Assembly (NCBI GenBank): GCA_010024485.1
Contig: RGGX01000077.1
Location: forward strand, 1-6,151
Source of the DNA: Actinomycetota bacterium
GTDB lineage: Bacteria; Actinomycetota; Acidimicrobiia; Acidimicrobiales; Ilumatobacteraceae
DNA length: 6,151 nucleotides
Reading direction: 5' to 3'
Under the pieces are notes generated by a model. The model did no database searches. It saw only the letters and a program-made list of their open reading frames with translations, and was not told the origin of the DNA. A program made the translations under genes and the position numbers. Shown in pieces: positions 1 to 6,151 of this stretch. The first letter of the stretch is position 1. Every line of letters starts with the position of its first letter.

Positions 1-1184
1 GCCGCATCGACCGCCCGACCGCGCCCGTCGAGCACCACGACGAACTCATCCCCGCCGAACCGGGCGAGCACATCACCCTCGCGCACCGCGGTCTGCAGAC
101 GCCTCGACACCTCCTGGAGGAGCTCGTCGCCGATCACATGGCCGAGGCTGTCGTTCACCACCTTGAAGTGGTCGAGGTCGATGAAGAGGATCCCCACCGC
201 CGACGGCTGGGCCCCGGCGAGTCGCTGCTCGAGGATGCTCATGAGATAGGCCCGGTTCGGCAGCCGGGTGAGCTCATCGTGACGGGCGGCGTGCTGGAGT
301 TGCTCCGCGGTACGACGCTGCTCGGTGACATCCTCGATGTGGTTGATGGCGAGCAGCACCCCGTCGTCCTCGGAGACCGACACCCGGGTACGGGCCCACA
401 CCCAGGAGTTGTCCCGACGGCGGAACCGTTGGTCGAGTCGGTACGAGTCGACCAGTCCGAGTTCGAGGCGCGCCCGGTGGGGCTGGGCCTGCCGGACGTC
501 ATCAGGATGGGTGAACTCGCGCAGTGTGCGACCGACGAGGTCGACGACCGAGCGTTCGAGCATGTCGGCGAGCGACTGGTTGGCGTCGACGATCCGGCCG
601 TCGTCGAGTCGCACGAGCGCCATGCCGGTCGGGGCCGACTGGAACGCCTGTTGGAAACGATGGCGAGCCTGGTCGAGGGCCTCCCGCTCCTCCACCCCGC
701 GCGCCCGATCCGTCCAACGCAACAGCAGGGTGTCGTCGGCACCGTGGTGCACGGTGATCGCCACCTCGACGTGCGCGCCGTCGGGACGCTCGACGCGGGC
801 CTCCAACGCGACGTGCTCGATCTCGCCCCCATCGGAGGAGGTGACATCCATCGCGAGCCAGTCGGCGAGCACACCCTGATCGGCGTCGACCAGCACCGTG
901 TCAGCGTCGACCCCCACCAGATCGTCGACCTCGCGACCGAGGAGGGCGCACGCCGACCGGTTCACCACCAGGATCCTCCCGGTCGAGTCGACCTCCATGA
1001 CCGCCTCCGGCAGCGCGTCGAGCAGGTGCCGGGCCGGGTCGCGAGACCGGCCGGTCAGTTCACGGTGACTCGACCACCATCCGAGGGCGAGGACCAACAG
1101 CACCGCTCCACCGGCGATCGCGACACCCAGCGCCACCTCATCGGCGACGATGAGCGCCGGGGCCGATGCGAGCGACGGACTCAT
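1..1184 (-). CDS. Membrane-anchored PAS-PAS-GGDEF diguanylate cyclase (3' end cut by window edge)
   Basis: Diguanylate cyclases condense two GTP into c-di-GMP, here probably at the inner face of the cytoplasmic membrane. The reading frame is open from the ATG at 1184-1182 to the left edge, about 394 codons. Seen in order: one hydrophobic segment at about residues 17-37 followed by WWSSHR; a first PAS-like domain at about 52-165 (LPEAVMEVDSTGRILVVN near its start); a second PAS at about 176-288 ending in the PAC-like EDVTEQ; a short helical linker; then a GGDEF domain starting at HDELTRLPNR (302-311). The domain has FIDLDHFK (334-341, metal-binding Asp), the intact GGDEF signature (377-381) and an inhibitory I-site RxxD (R368-D371) five residues before it, so it should be active and product-inhibited. 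An EAL domain could follow beyond the edge. The start follows the cca stop by 19 bp; GGAG directly abuts the ATG, too close for a good ribosome site, so coupling to cca translation is likely. The PAS ligand is unknown. Confidence 0.93.
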   Translation of the reverse strand, partial: MSPSLASAPALIVADEVALGVAIAGGAVLLVLALGWWSSHRELTGRSRDPARHLLDALPEAVMEVDSTGRILVVNRSACALLGREVDDLVGVDADTVLVDADQGVLADWLAMDVTSSDGGEIEHVALEARVERPDGAHVEVAITVHHGADDTLLLRWTDRARGVEEREALDQARHRFQQAFQSAPTGMALVRLDDGRIVDANQSLADMLERSVVDLVGRTLREFTHPDDVRQAQPHRARLELGLVDSYRLDQRFRRRDNSWVWARTRVSVSEDDGVLLAINHIEDVTEQRRTAEQLQHAARHDELTRLPNRAYLMSILEQRLAGAQPSAVGILFIDLDHFKVVNDSLGHVIGDELLQEVSRRLQTAVREGDVLARFGGDEFVVVLDGRGRAVDA

Positions 1185-1203
1185 CTCCGGCCGACCATCG
1201 GGG

Positions 1204-2637
1204 TCACCCGCGCTGCCCCGCGAACCACTGGTCGAGGCGCGCCCTGATCTCGGCATCACCGATGAGGCCCTCCTCCAGTCGGATGTCGAGAAGATGCTCC
1301 AGAGCACGACCCACCACCGGTCCCGGCGGCACGCCGAGGTGCTCCATCACCTGAGCACCGTCGAGCTCGGGGCGCATCGCCGCCAGCTCCTCCGCCTCGG
1401 CCAACTCGACGATCCGCTCCTCGAGCTCATCCATACGCCGGGACAGCGTCCGGGCCTTCTTCTCGTTGCGGGTCGTGCAGTCACAGCGCGTCAGGACGTT
1501 CAGTTCGTTCAGCAGATCACCGGCGTCGCGCACATAACGACGGACGGCCGAGTCGCTCCAGCCGAGTCGGTAGGTGTGGAACCGGAGATGGAGTGCGACC
1601 AGGTCGACCACGGCCGCGACATCGTCGTTCGAATACCGGAGTTCGGTCATGCGACGCTTCGTCATCCGGGCGCCGACGGCGTCATGGTGATGGAAGGTCG
1701 TGCCCTTGCCCTCGGCGTAGCCACGGGTACGGGGTTTGCCGATGTCGTGGAACAACGCCGCCAGTCGGACCAATCGGAAGTCGAACTCGGGGCGGTCCTC
1801 GGGTTGTTCGCGGAGGGGACGCACGTTCTCGATGACCGCGAAGGTGTGGGTGAGGACGTCCTTGTGCCGATGGATCGGGTCGTGCTCGAGACGCATGGCC
1901 GGCAGCTCGGGGAGGAACTGATCGGCGAGACCGGTCTCGACGAGGAACCAGAGACCGGCGGTCGGATGGTCGAGGGTGATGAGCTTGTCGAACTCGTCGC
2001 GGATCCGCTCGGCGGAGACGATCTCGAGACGCGGCGCCATCTCACGGACGGCAGCGACCAGGTCCTCGGTGGGCTGGAGGTCGAGACCGGCGAGGAAACG
2101 AGCGGCGCGGAGCATCCTCAGTGGATCGTCACTGAAGCTCACCTCGGGGCCGATCGGGGTGCGGAGCACACCGGTCATGAGGTCATGGGCTCCGTCGAAG
2201 GGGTCCACCAGGGTCGGGGTGTCGCCTCCGGTGACCTCCAACGCCATGGCGTTCACGGTGAAGTCGCGCCGTGACAGGTCCGTCTCGACGTCATCGGCGA
2301 AGACGACATGCGGTTTGCGCGACTCGTCGGTGTAGGACTCGGCGCGGAAGGTGGTGATCTCGAAGACCCGGTCCCCCGAGCGCGCCCCGACGGTGCCGAA
2401 CTTCTCCCCCTGATTCCAGACGGCGTCGGCCCAACCGCCGATGCACGACTTCACCGCATCCGGCCGGGCGTCGGTGGTCAGGTCGATGTCGAAGTCGGGT
2501 GAATCCGGATCGACACGGCCGATCATGAGGTCGCGAACCGAACCGCCGACGATGTACAGGCGGTGCCCCGCTTCACGGAAACGGTCCGCCAGAGGGGCGA
2601 GTTCGTCGAGGACGACGGCGAATCGATCGGGAACCAT
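1204..2637 (-). CDS. cca: CCA tRNA nucleotidyltransferase, actinobacterial HD-domain type
   Basis: This enzyme adds or repairs the 3'-terminal CCA of tRNAs using CTP and ATP in the cytoplasm. The 477-residue product has the class II nucleotidyltransferase/poly(A) polymerase head: VGGSVRD (30-36), the catalytic pair in FDIDLTTDA (D50 and D52), FGTVGA (80-85), SRRDFTVNAMAL (122-133) and the nucleotide-selecting motif DDPLRMLRAARF (170-181), followed by an ERIRDE helix (210-215). A C-terminal HD phosphohydrolase-like domain follows, with HRHKDVLTHT (256-265) and the H297-D298 dyad in LFHDIGKP; then TRCDCTTRN and the tail motif LDGAQVMEHLGVPPGPVVGR. Length and architecture match the actinobacterial family in which the HD domain is kept. 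No motif is missing and no truncation is seen. The ATG at 2637 sits just before the conserved N-terminal helix; no Shine-Dalgarno sequence precedes it, but a TANNNT box does. The gene is divergent from the GNAT locus and is followed after 19 bp by the diguanylate cyclase. Confidence 0.96.
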   Translation of the reverse strand: MVPDRFAVVLDELAPLADRFREAGHRLYIVGGSVRDLMIGRVDPDSPDFDIDLTTDARPDAVKSCIGGWADAVWNQGEKFGTVGARSGDRVFEITTFRAESYTDESRKPHVVFADDVETDLSRRDFTVNAMALEVTGGDTPTLVDPFDGAHDLMTGVLRTPIGPEVSFSDDPLRMLRAARFLAGLDLQPTEDLVAAVREMAPRLEIVSAERIRDEFDKLITLDHPTAGLWFLVETGLADQFLPELPAMRLEHDPIHRHKDVLTHTFAVIENVRPLREQPEDRPEFDFRLVRLAALFHDIGKPRTRGYAEGKGTTFHHHDAVGARMTKRRMTELRYSNDDVAAVVDLVALHLRFHTYRLGWSDSAVRRYVRDAGDLLNELNVLTRCDCTTRNEKKARTLSRRMDELEERIVELAEAEELAAMRPELDGAQVMEHLGVPPGPVVGRALEHLLDIRLEEGLIGDAEIRARLDQWFAGQRG

Positions 2638-2646
2638 CTGATTCGG

Positions 2647-2652
2647 AGGCTA
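2647..2652 (-). promoter_or_regulatory. Candidate -10 box TAGCCT for cca
   Basis: Read on the minus strand, TAGCCT is followed by nine bases (CCGAATCAG) and then the cca ATG. It fits the actinobacterial -10 consensus TANNNT and would place transcription within a few bases of the start codon, giving a leaderless or near-leaderless mRNA. This agrees with the lack of a purine-rich ribosome site before that ATG. No convincing -35 box is visible, and such hexamers occur by chance, so this is tentative. Confidence 0.35.
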
Positions 2653-2710
2653 CCTGCGCCCCACAGCGGGCCTCGGCAGCCCTCGAGCACTGCGCGGGTG
2701 TCGGTCGCAC

Positions 2711-2716
2711 TACCGT
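2711..2716 (+). promoter_or_regulatory. Candidate -10 box TACCGT for the rightward GNAT locus
   Basis: TACCGT matches TANNNT and lies eight bases before the GTG at 2725, which is in the frame showing coding bias across 2725-2940. The spacing suits a leaderless transcript beginning at or next to that GTG. No -35 box is evident. The call depends on the upstream frame being the true start of the gene. Confidence 0.33.
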
Positions 2717-2724
2717 CGAACGCG

Positions 2725-2940
2725 GTGGACAGCTCGGATCGACTGCTCGTGGCCGACGGGCCACCCACAGCGCGGTCTCCCCGAGCGCGCACCGAGCGGG
2801 CATCCCTCGACAACTGGCCGTTCGATCCGTCCGTCGCCCTGCTCCAGCCGATCGACCACACCAGGATGATCCGCCCCGATGATGTCGCCGAACTGGTCGA
2901 ACGAGCCATCACCGAGGGGCGCCGGGCCGTGGGCCGAGAG
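2725..2940 (+). pseudogene. Coding-like N-terminal segment of the GNAT gene, in a different frame from the catalytic part
   Basis: From GTG 2725, 72 codons read a plausible globular sequence including WPFDPSVALLQPIDH and IRPDDVAELVERAITEGRRA, an amphipathic helix-like stretch. By my hand count about 81% of third, 76% of first and only about half of second positions are G or C, the signature of real coding in this frame. The frame stays open to 3342 but after about 2945 turns into arginine-rich, out-of-frame-looking sequence, while the next frame carries the acetyltransferase. The simplest reading is the N-terminal region of one GNAT protein, separated from its catalytic domain by an indel, either genuine or a sequencing or assembly error. 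A separate gene is unlikely because there is no stop at the end of the good stretch. The function of this segment is unknown; a degenerate first GNAT-like half is possible. Confidence 0.5.
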
Positions 2941-3376
2941 CACTCGACCACGACGACTCGGGCGCAGCGGGATGCGGGACGCCGCCGCCATCGACGTCGC
3001 TGCCTTCGGGCCACTGTGGGGCCACGACCTCCGCACGCTCAACGCGACCCGAGGCGCGACCGCGTCCTCCCGCACACGCGGCGTGCGACGCGATTCGCGA
3101 CTGGCTGGCTTCGTGATCGCCGGACGCACCGGACGGAGCGGCTACCTCCAACGGCTCGCCATCGACCCCGAGCGACGCCGGGAGGGCCTCGGACGGCTGC
3201 TCACCGTCGACGCGTTGCGCTGGATGCATCGGACGCGCTGCATCGACGTCTTCGTCAACACCTCCGAGCAGAACCAGGCAGCCCTCGCGCTCTACGGATC
3301 GCTCGGCTTCGACCAGCGACCCGAGCGACTCACCGTCGCTGAGATCGACCTCACCGGGGGAGCGTCCGCGCCGTGA
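2879..3376 (+). CDS. GNAT-family N-acetyltransferase (RimI/MshD-like); 5' end uncertain
   Basis: GNAT enzymes transfer an acetyl group from acetyl-CoA to an amine; the substrate here cannot be told. Counting from ATG 2879 (165 residues), DAAAIDVAAFGPLW (34-47) is the first helix, LAGFVIAGRTGRSGYLQRLA (76-95) covers the central strands, and IDPERRREGLGRLL carries the acetyl-CoA pyrophosphate loop RREGLG (100-105; consensus Q/R-x-x-G-x-G/A). VNTSEQNQAALALYGSLGF (126-144) is the typical C-terminal helix and strand, and the LQRLAID...VNT...N...ALY..LGF pattern resembles MshD/RimI-like members. The frame is closed by a stop at 2867-2869, so ATG 2879, ATG 2882 or ATG 2972 are the only good starts, and residues 1-20 look non-native (proline and tryptophan-rich). 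The true N-terminus may lie in the frame of the 2725-2940 segment. The stop overlaps the start of the next gene in GTGA, so the two are probably translationally coupled. Confidence 0.8.
   Translation: MMSPNWSNEPSPRGAGPWAESTRPRRLGRSGMRDAAAIDVAAFGPLWGHDLRTLNATRGATASSRTRGVRRDSRLAGFVIAGRTGRSGYLQRLAIDPERRREGLGRLLTVDALRWMHRTRCIDVFVNTSEQNQAALALYGSLGFDQRPERLTVAEIDLTGGASAP
3356..3362 (+). promoter_or_regulatory. Ribosome binding site GGGGGAG for the DUF6049-like gene
   Basis: A purine-rich GGGGGAG lies inside the end of the GNAT gene, ten bases before GTG 3373. It supports that GTG, whose own bases form the GTGA overlap with the GNAT stop codon, as the start of the secreted protein. It is the only convincing Shine-Dalgarno match before a gene start in the window. 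Confidence 0.6.
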
Positions 3377-5730
3377 GCCCCGACCGAGCACGTCGGGTCT
3401 CGACCGCCCCGTTGGTCGTCACCCTTCCGGTCGTCGGCCTCGCCCTCCTCGCCGTCGACACCGGCCAGTCCGCCTCCGCCGATGAGTCAGCACCCGTCGA
3501 GATGATGCTCGAGGACCTCGACTTCATCGTGGAGGACGCGCTCCGCCTCGAGTTCGTCGTGGTCGGTGACGCCCCCGACATCGCTCCACCCACCACGACG
3601 ACCCTTCCCCCCGCCACGACATCGACGACCGTTCCCGATGACAGCCCGGAGAGCAACGGGGAGGATGCGGCGGACCCCGAGCCGACCGACTCGAGTACCT
3701 CGACCACGAGTCCCGACACCACGACGACGACCACAACCTCACTTCCCGACGAGCCAGGCGGTGACGCCGTCGTGGAGCCCGACGTCACGACCACCGTCCG
3801 CGTCGGCATACACCCCGCCATCGAGACCCGCGTCGGCGCCGCCGTCCTCCAGGCCGGCCCGGTCATACCGAGTGTGCTCGGCGAAGCACTCGACACCGTC
3901 GAGGTCGAGGCCTCCCGCTACGCGACGGTCGATGCGGACACCGGTGAGCGCCGACTCACCGTGACCACCCCGATGCGGGTGAGTGGCGCCAGAGGACCCA
4001 CCCGAGCGGCGATCCTCGAGGCGCCGGGGCCGGGCCTCTACCCGATCACGGTGTCGGTGCTCCGCGACGGCGAGTTGCTCGCCGCGCACCTCACCATGGT
4101 CGAGTACTCGCCGAGTGTCGGAGCCACCGACTGGCTCGGCCCTCTCGGCATGTCGGTGATCGCCGCGATCACCGAACCCGATCCGTCGACGATCACGAGC
4201 GCCCTGGTGTCGACCAGGAACGAGATCGACCTGCTCGGCCTGCTCGCGGAGCGAACCGAGGGACCGCTCACGGTGGCGATCCCGCCGTCGCTCGCGACCC
4301 GGGTCGCATCAGGCGATCCGGGCCTCGGGTCGACCGCTCCCCTCCTCCCGGGACTGCTGGCCGGCGACGAGTTGATCGCGCTCCCTCAGTTGCGCCTCGA
4401 CCCCTCCGCCGCGGTTGACGCCGGTCTCTCCGAGCTCTTCACGACCGAGCTGAGCCTCGGTGCCGAGGTGATCGGCCAGGCCTTCCCTGACTCCGACGTG
4501 CGACGGACCGTCTGGTTCGCCGGACCCTCGGTGTCGTCCAGTCGGGTCACTCCCGAGGGCGCCACCCTCCTGCGCGACCTCGGGAACCAACTCGTCGTCG
4601 TCGACTACGAGGACTACAGCTCCTGGGAGGGGGCCGTCGCCGATCTCACCGACCCCACCCAGTTCGCCCGACTCCCCCGCACCGACGGAACCGACGGCCG
4701 GGTCGCGGTCATCGACCCGGTCAGCATCGAGCTCGAACCGTCGTCCGCGACCCTCGGAGTCTCGACCGTCGATCGCGCCGTGCGAGTCCTGACCGAGATC
4801 TACGCCATCCGTCACCAACAGGGACCGGCGGATCGATCGATGATCCTGAGCGGGGTCGGATTCGGGGTGCCCGATGCCGGGGTGGTCGCCACCATCGAGC
4901 GGCTCACCAGCGCCGATCGGGCCGTCGAGTTCCGTCCACTGTCGGCCTCAGCGCTCACCACCGAGATCCAGCGGATCGGCGAGGACGATCTGTGGGTCCG
5001 ATGGGCTGGAGGTCCCGAGACCGACCTCCAGCCGAGGGTCGCCGCCGCCGAGACGATCGCCGCCCGGATCACGGACGTCGCACCGATGCTCCCCGACGGG
5101 GACGGCCGACCGACCGCCTGGGCCGACCGACTCACGGGCACCTACTCGTCACTCGTCACCGCGACCGACGCCGCCGAAGCGGCCTCGGCGGTGTCGGCAG
5201 AGCTCGATGCCATCACCGCCGCCATCTCGCTGCCGGAGGCACCGGTGTTCAACCTCACCGGAGACGGAACACCGCTCCCCGTGACCATCGAGAACTCCGG
5301 GGACACCCCGCTCGAAGTGGTCGTGCAGTTGGTGTCGTCCCGCCTCGAGGTGCCGGCCGGGGAGCGGGTGGTTCTCCCTCCCGGGTCGACAACAGTGCGG
5401 ATCGAGGTGTCCGCGATCGGCACCGGCACCTTCCCGGTCGTCGTCGAGGTCCGCTCGCCGACCGGCGCGCGCCTCGGACCGGAGGTGGTGCTCACCGCCC
5501 GTTCGAACTCGGTGACCGGCCTCGGTCGCTCCGTGGCCGTGGGGCTCGCGCTCGTCCTGCTGAGTTGGTGGCTCAGCCATCTCCGCCGCGCGCGCAGCAC
5601 CCGCCTCGTCGCCCGTCTCGATGCATCGGTTGGCGCCCACCCCAGCAACGCCGCCCAGATCGAACTGCCCTTCGACGACACCGACGACGACGCTCCCCCT
5701 CGTCACGACGGTGATCCCGGGGCTGGATAG
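3373..5730 (+). CDS. Secreted, C-terminally membrane-anchored DUF6049-like protein
   Basis: No biochemical function is known to me. The 785-residue product begins with a signal peptide: RARR, a hydrophobic core at about 12-28 and a likely signal peptidase site after ASA (34-36). After a short conserved-looking stretch comes a Thr/Ser/Pro/Asp-rich linker (about 71-126), then a large extracytoplasmic region. This includes a beta-rich part ending in GLYPITVSVLRDGELLAAHL (221-240) and an alpha/beta part with LLGLLAERTEGPLTVAIPPS and GDELIALPQLRLDPSAAVDA. A beta-sandwich-like domain near 625-712 (LPVTIENSGDTPLEVVVQLV) precedes one transmembrane helix at 718-737 (WWLSHL then RRARSTR) and a short acidic cytoplasmic tail. 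This order is what I know from actinobacterial DUF6049 proteins, which are often encoded near cca and before murJ. A role at the cell envelope is inference. Start GTG 3373 has a good ribosome site and overlaps the GNAT stop by 4 bp; degV follows after 10 bp. Confidence 0.75.
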   Translation: MSPDRARRVSTAPLVVTLPVVGLALLAVDTGQSASADESAPVEMMLEDLDFIVEDALRLEFVVVGDAPDIAPPTTTTLPPATTSTTVPDDSPESNGEDAADPEPTDSSTSTTSPDTTTTTTTSLPDEPGGDAVVEPDVTTTVRVGIHPAIETRVGAAVLQAGPVIPSVLGEALDTVEVEASRYATVDADTGERRLTVTTPMRVSGARGPTRAAILEAPGPGLYPITVSVLRDGELLAAHLTMVEYSPSVGATDWLGPLGMSVIAAITEPDPSTITSALVSTRNEIDLLGLLAERTEGPLTVAIPPSLATRVASGDPGLGSTAPLLPGLLAGDELIALPQLRLDPSAAVDAGLSELFTTELSLGAEVIGQAFPDSDVRRTVWFAGPSVSSSRVTPEGATLLRDLGNQLVVVDYEDYSSWEGAVADLTDPTQFARLPRTDGTDGRVAVIDPVSIELEPSSATLGVSTVDRAVRVLTEIYAIRHQQGPADRSMILSGVGFGVPDAGVVATIERLTSADRAVEFRPLSASALTTEIQRIGEDDLWVRWAGGPETDLQPRVAAAETIAARITDVAPMLPDGDGRPTAWADRLTGTYSSLVTATDAAEAASAVSAELDAITAAISLPEAPVFNLTGDGTPLPVTIENSGDTPLEVVVQLVSSRLEVPAGERVVLPPGSTTVRIEVSAIGTGTFPVVVEVRSPTGARLGPEVVLTARSNSVTGLGRSVAVGLALVLLSWWLSHLRRARSTRLVARLDASVGAHPSNAAQIELPFDDTDDDAPPRHDGDPGAG
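3583..3750 (+). repeat. Low-complexity Thr/Ser/Pro linker coding tract (ACC/ACG-rich)
   Basis: Within the DUF6049-like gene this stretch is dominated by ACC, ACG and ACA threonine codons, with two runs of four to seven threonines and intervening Asp/Glu/Ser/Pro codons. It encodes a flexible extracytoplasmic linker directly after the short N-terminal segment. Threonine-rich linkers of this kind in secreted actinobacterial proteins are often O-mannosylated; that is inference here. Mixed synonymous codons argue against very recent microsatellite expansion. Confidence 0.75.
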
Positions 5731-5733
5731 TGT
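5728..5733 (+). promoter_or_regulatory. Candidate -10 box TAGTGT for the degV-family gene
   Basis: TAGTGT matches TANNNT, overlaps the TAG stop of the DUF6049-like gene and lies seven bases (CCCGGTC) before the ATG at 5741. That spacing would start transcription on the A of the ATG, a leaderless mRNA. It fits the absence of a ribosome binding site in the 10-bp gap, but there is no clear -35 box, and read-through from the upstream gene is also possible. Confidence 0.4.
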
Positions 5734-5740
5734 CCCGGTC

Positions 5741-6151
5741 ATGACCGTTCGAATCGTCACCGACAGCGCCTGCGACCTTCCCGACGAACTCCTCGACGAG
5801 TACGGGATCACCGTCGTCCCGTTGTCGATCCGCTTCGGCTCCGAGGAGCTCATCGACCGGGAGCAGCTCAGCGTCGGCGAGTTCTGGCAGCGGTGCGCGG
5901 CCAGTGAGGTGCTGCCCGAGACCGCCGCCCCGGCCCCCGGTCAGTTCGAGACCGCCTATCGCCGTCTTGCCTCCGAGGGCGCCAGCGCGGTCGTGGTCGT
6001 GTCGCTCTCGGGAGCACTGTCAGCCACGATCCAGAGCGCCGAGCTCGCCGCCCGTGGTGTGGCCGACGAGATCGACGTCCGGATCGTCGACTCGCGGTCG
6101 GTCACCCTCGGCCTCGGCACGATGGTCCTCGCCGCCGCCCGTGCCGCATCG
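5741..6151 (+). CDS. DegV-family fatty-acid-binding protein (3' end cut by window edge)
   Basis: DegV proteins bind a fatty acid between two alpha/beta domains; some (FakB) present it to the kinase FakA, whereas many actinobacterial members have no assigned partner. The first 137 codons are present, about half of the usual 280 or so residues. Visible landmarks are the N-terminal TDSACDLP (7-14), the strand YGITVVPLSIRFG, the PETAAPAPGQF segment (59-69; usually T-S-x-P-s-p-g-x-f, here with Ala for Ser), the ligand-site motif SLSGALSATIQSA (88-100) and VDSRSVTLGLG before the edge. The ATG at 5741 is chosen because the conserved motif begins six residues later and the upstream gene ends 10 bp before. 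No Shine-Dalgarno sequence is seen. No FakA-like kinase gene is visible in the window, so whether this is a FakB cannot be said. Confidence 0.93.
   Translation, partial: MTVRIVTDSACDLPDELLDEYGITVVPLSIRFGSEELIDREQLSVGEFWQRCAASEVLPETAAPAPGQFETAYRRLASEGASAVVVVSLSGALSATIQSAELAARGVADEIDVRIVDSRSVTLGLGTMVLAAARAAS

Larger units (their letters stand above)
2638..2724. promoter_or_regulatory. Divergent intergenic region between cca and the GNAT locus
   Basis: This short stretch separates the cca start (minus strand) from the earliest favoured start of the rightward gene (GTG at 2725; a GTG at 2698 is also in frame). It must hold promoters for both directions unless these lie inside the genes. I see TANNNT-type -10 candidates on each strand, described separately, but no recognisable TTGACA-like -35 box, no clear operator palindrome and no terminator hairpin. 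Confidence 0.5.

Noticed and set aside
1185..1203. Possible terminator or promoter between cca and the cyclase
   Set aside because: The 19 bases hold no hairpin with a T-run and no TANNNT box on the minus strand, so read-through is more likely.
138..1247. A 369-codon plus-strand open frame opposite the cyclase gene
   Set aside because: It lies antisense to a frame with unmistakable PAS and GGDEF motifs; its His/Arg/Val/Gly-rich, domain-free product is what antisense frames of high-GC genes commonly yield.
1150..2274. A 374-codon plus-strand open frame opposite cca
   Set aside because: The minus strand encodes complete cca motifs over the same bases; the plus-strand frame shows no recognisable domain and would overlap both minus-strand genes.
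2710..3129. Minus-strand open frames across the GNAT locus
   Set aside because: No family motif, Arg/Pro/Gly-rich composition, and they oppose clear GNAT motifs on the plus strand.
2563..3342. A 259-codon plus-strand frame from ATG 2563 as a single gene
   Set aside because: Its first part is antisense to the cca 5' end and its last third is arginine-rich out-of-frame GNAT sequence; only about 2725-2940 looks coding, reported as a displaced segment.
3583..3750. ACGACG/ACCACG-rich tract as a possible tandem repeat array or CRISPR-like element
   Set aside because: There is no fixed repeat unit or spacer structure; it is an in-frame threonine-rich linker with mixed codons.
3351..3896. Minus-strand frame with valine and serine runs opposite the Thr-rich tract
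   Set aside because: The VVVVVVV and Ser runs are the mirror of the ACC/ACG threonine codons; no independent coding evidence.

Overview
The window is ordinary-looking chromosomal DNA from a high-GC bacterium. Base composition, the strong G/C preference at third codon positions and an actinobacterial-type CCA-adding enzyme point to Actinomycetota. The absence of mycobacterial or streptomycete hallmarks and the general gene style make an Acidimicrobiia-like member (Ilumatobacter/Iamia relatives, often from metagenomes) my best guess, but this is inference.

Layout: the window is split by one divergent intergenic region near 2638-2724. To its left, on the minus strand, lie cca (tRNA nucleotidyltransferase, 1204-2637) and, 19 bp downstream, a membrane-anchored PAS-PAS-GGDEF diguanylate cyclase that runs off the left edge (1184 to 1). 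To its right, on the plus strand, lie a GNAT acetyltransferase with an apparently frame-displaced N-terminal part (coding-like segment 2725-2940, then 2879-3376), a secreted and C-terminally membrane-anchored DUF6049-like protein (3373-5730, overlapping the GNAT stop by 4 bp), and the first 137 codons of a DegV-family lipid-binding protein (5741 to the right edge).

The genes do not form one obvious pathway. cca is tRNA 3'-end maturation; the cyclase makes the second messenger c-di-GMP; the GNAT/DUF6049-like pair is probably translationally coupled; DegV-family proteins bind fatty acids. A cca gene close to a DUF6049-family gene fits the conserved actinobacterial neighbourhood that normally continues into murJ; here degV is found instead.

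No RNA gene, CRISPR array, insertion sequence, prophage or defence system was found. The most notable points are the coding-frame switch inside the GNAT locus and three gene starts preceded by a TANNNT box at 7-9 nt, suggesting leaderless or near-leaderless transcripts. I do not see evidence of a novel system.
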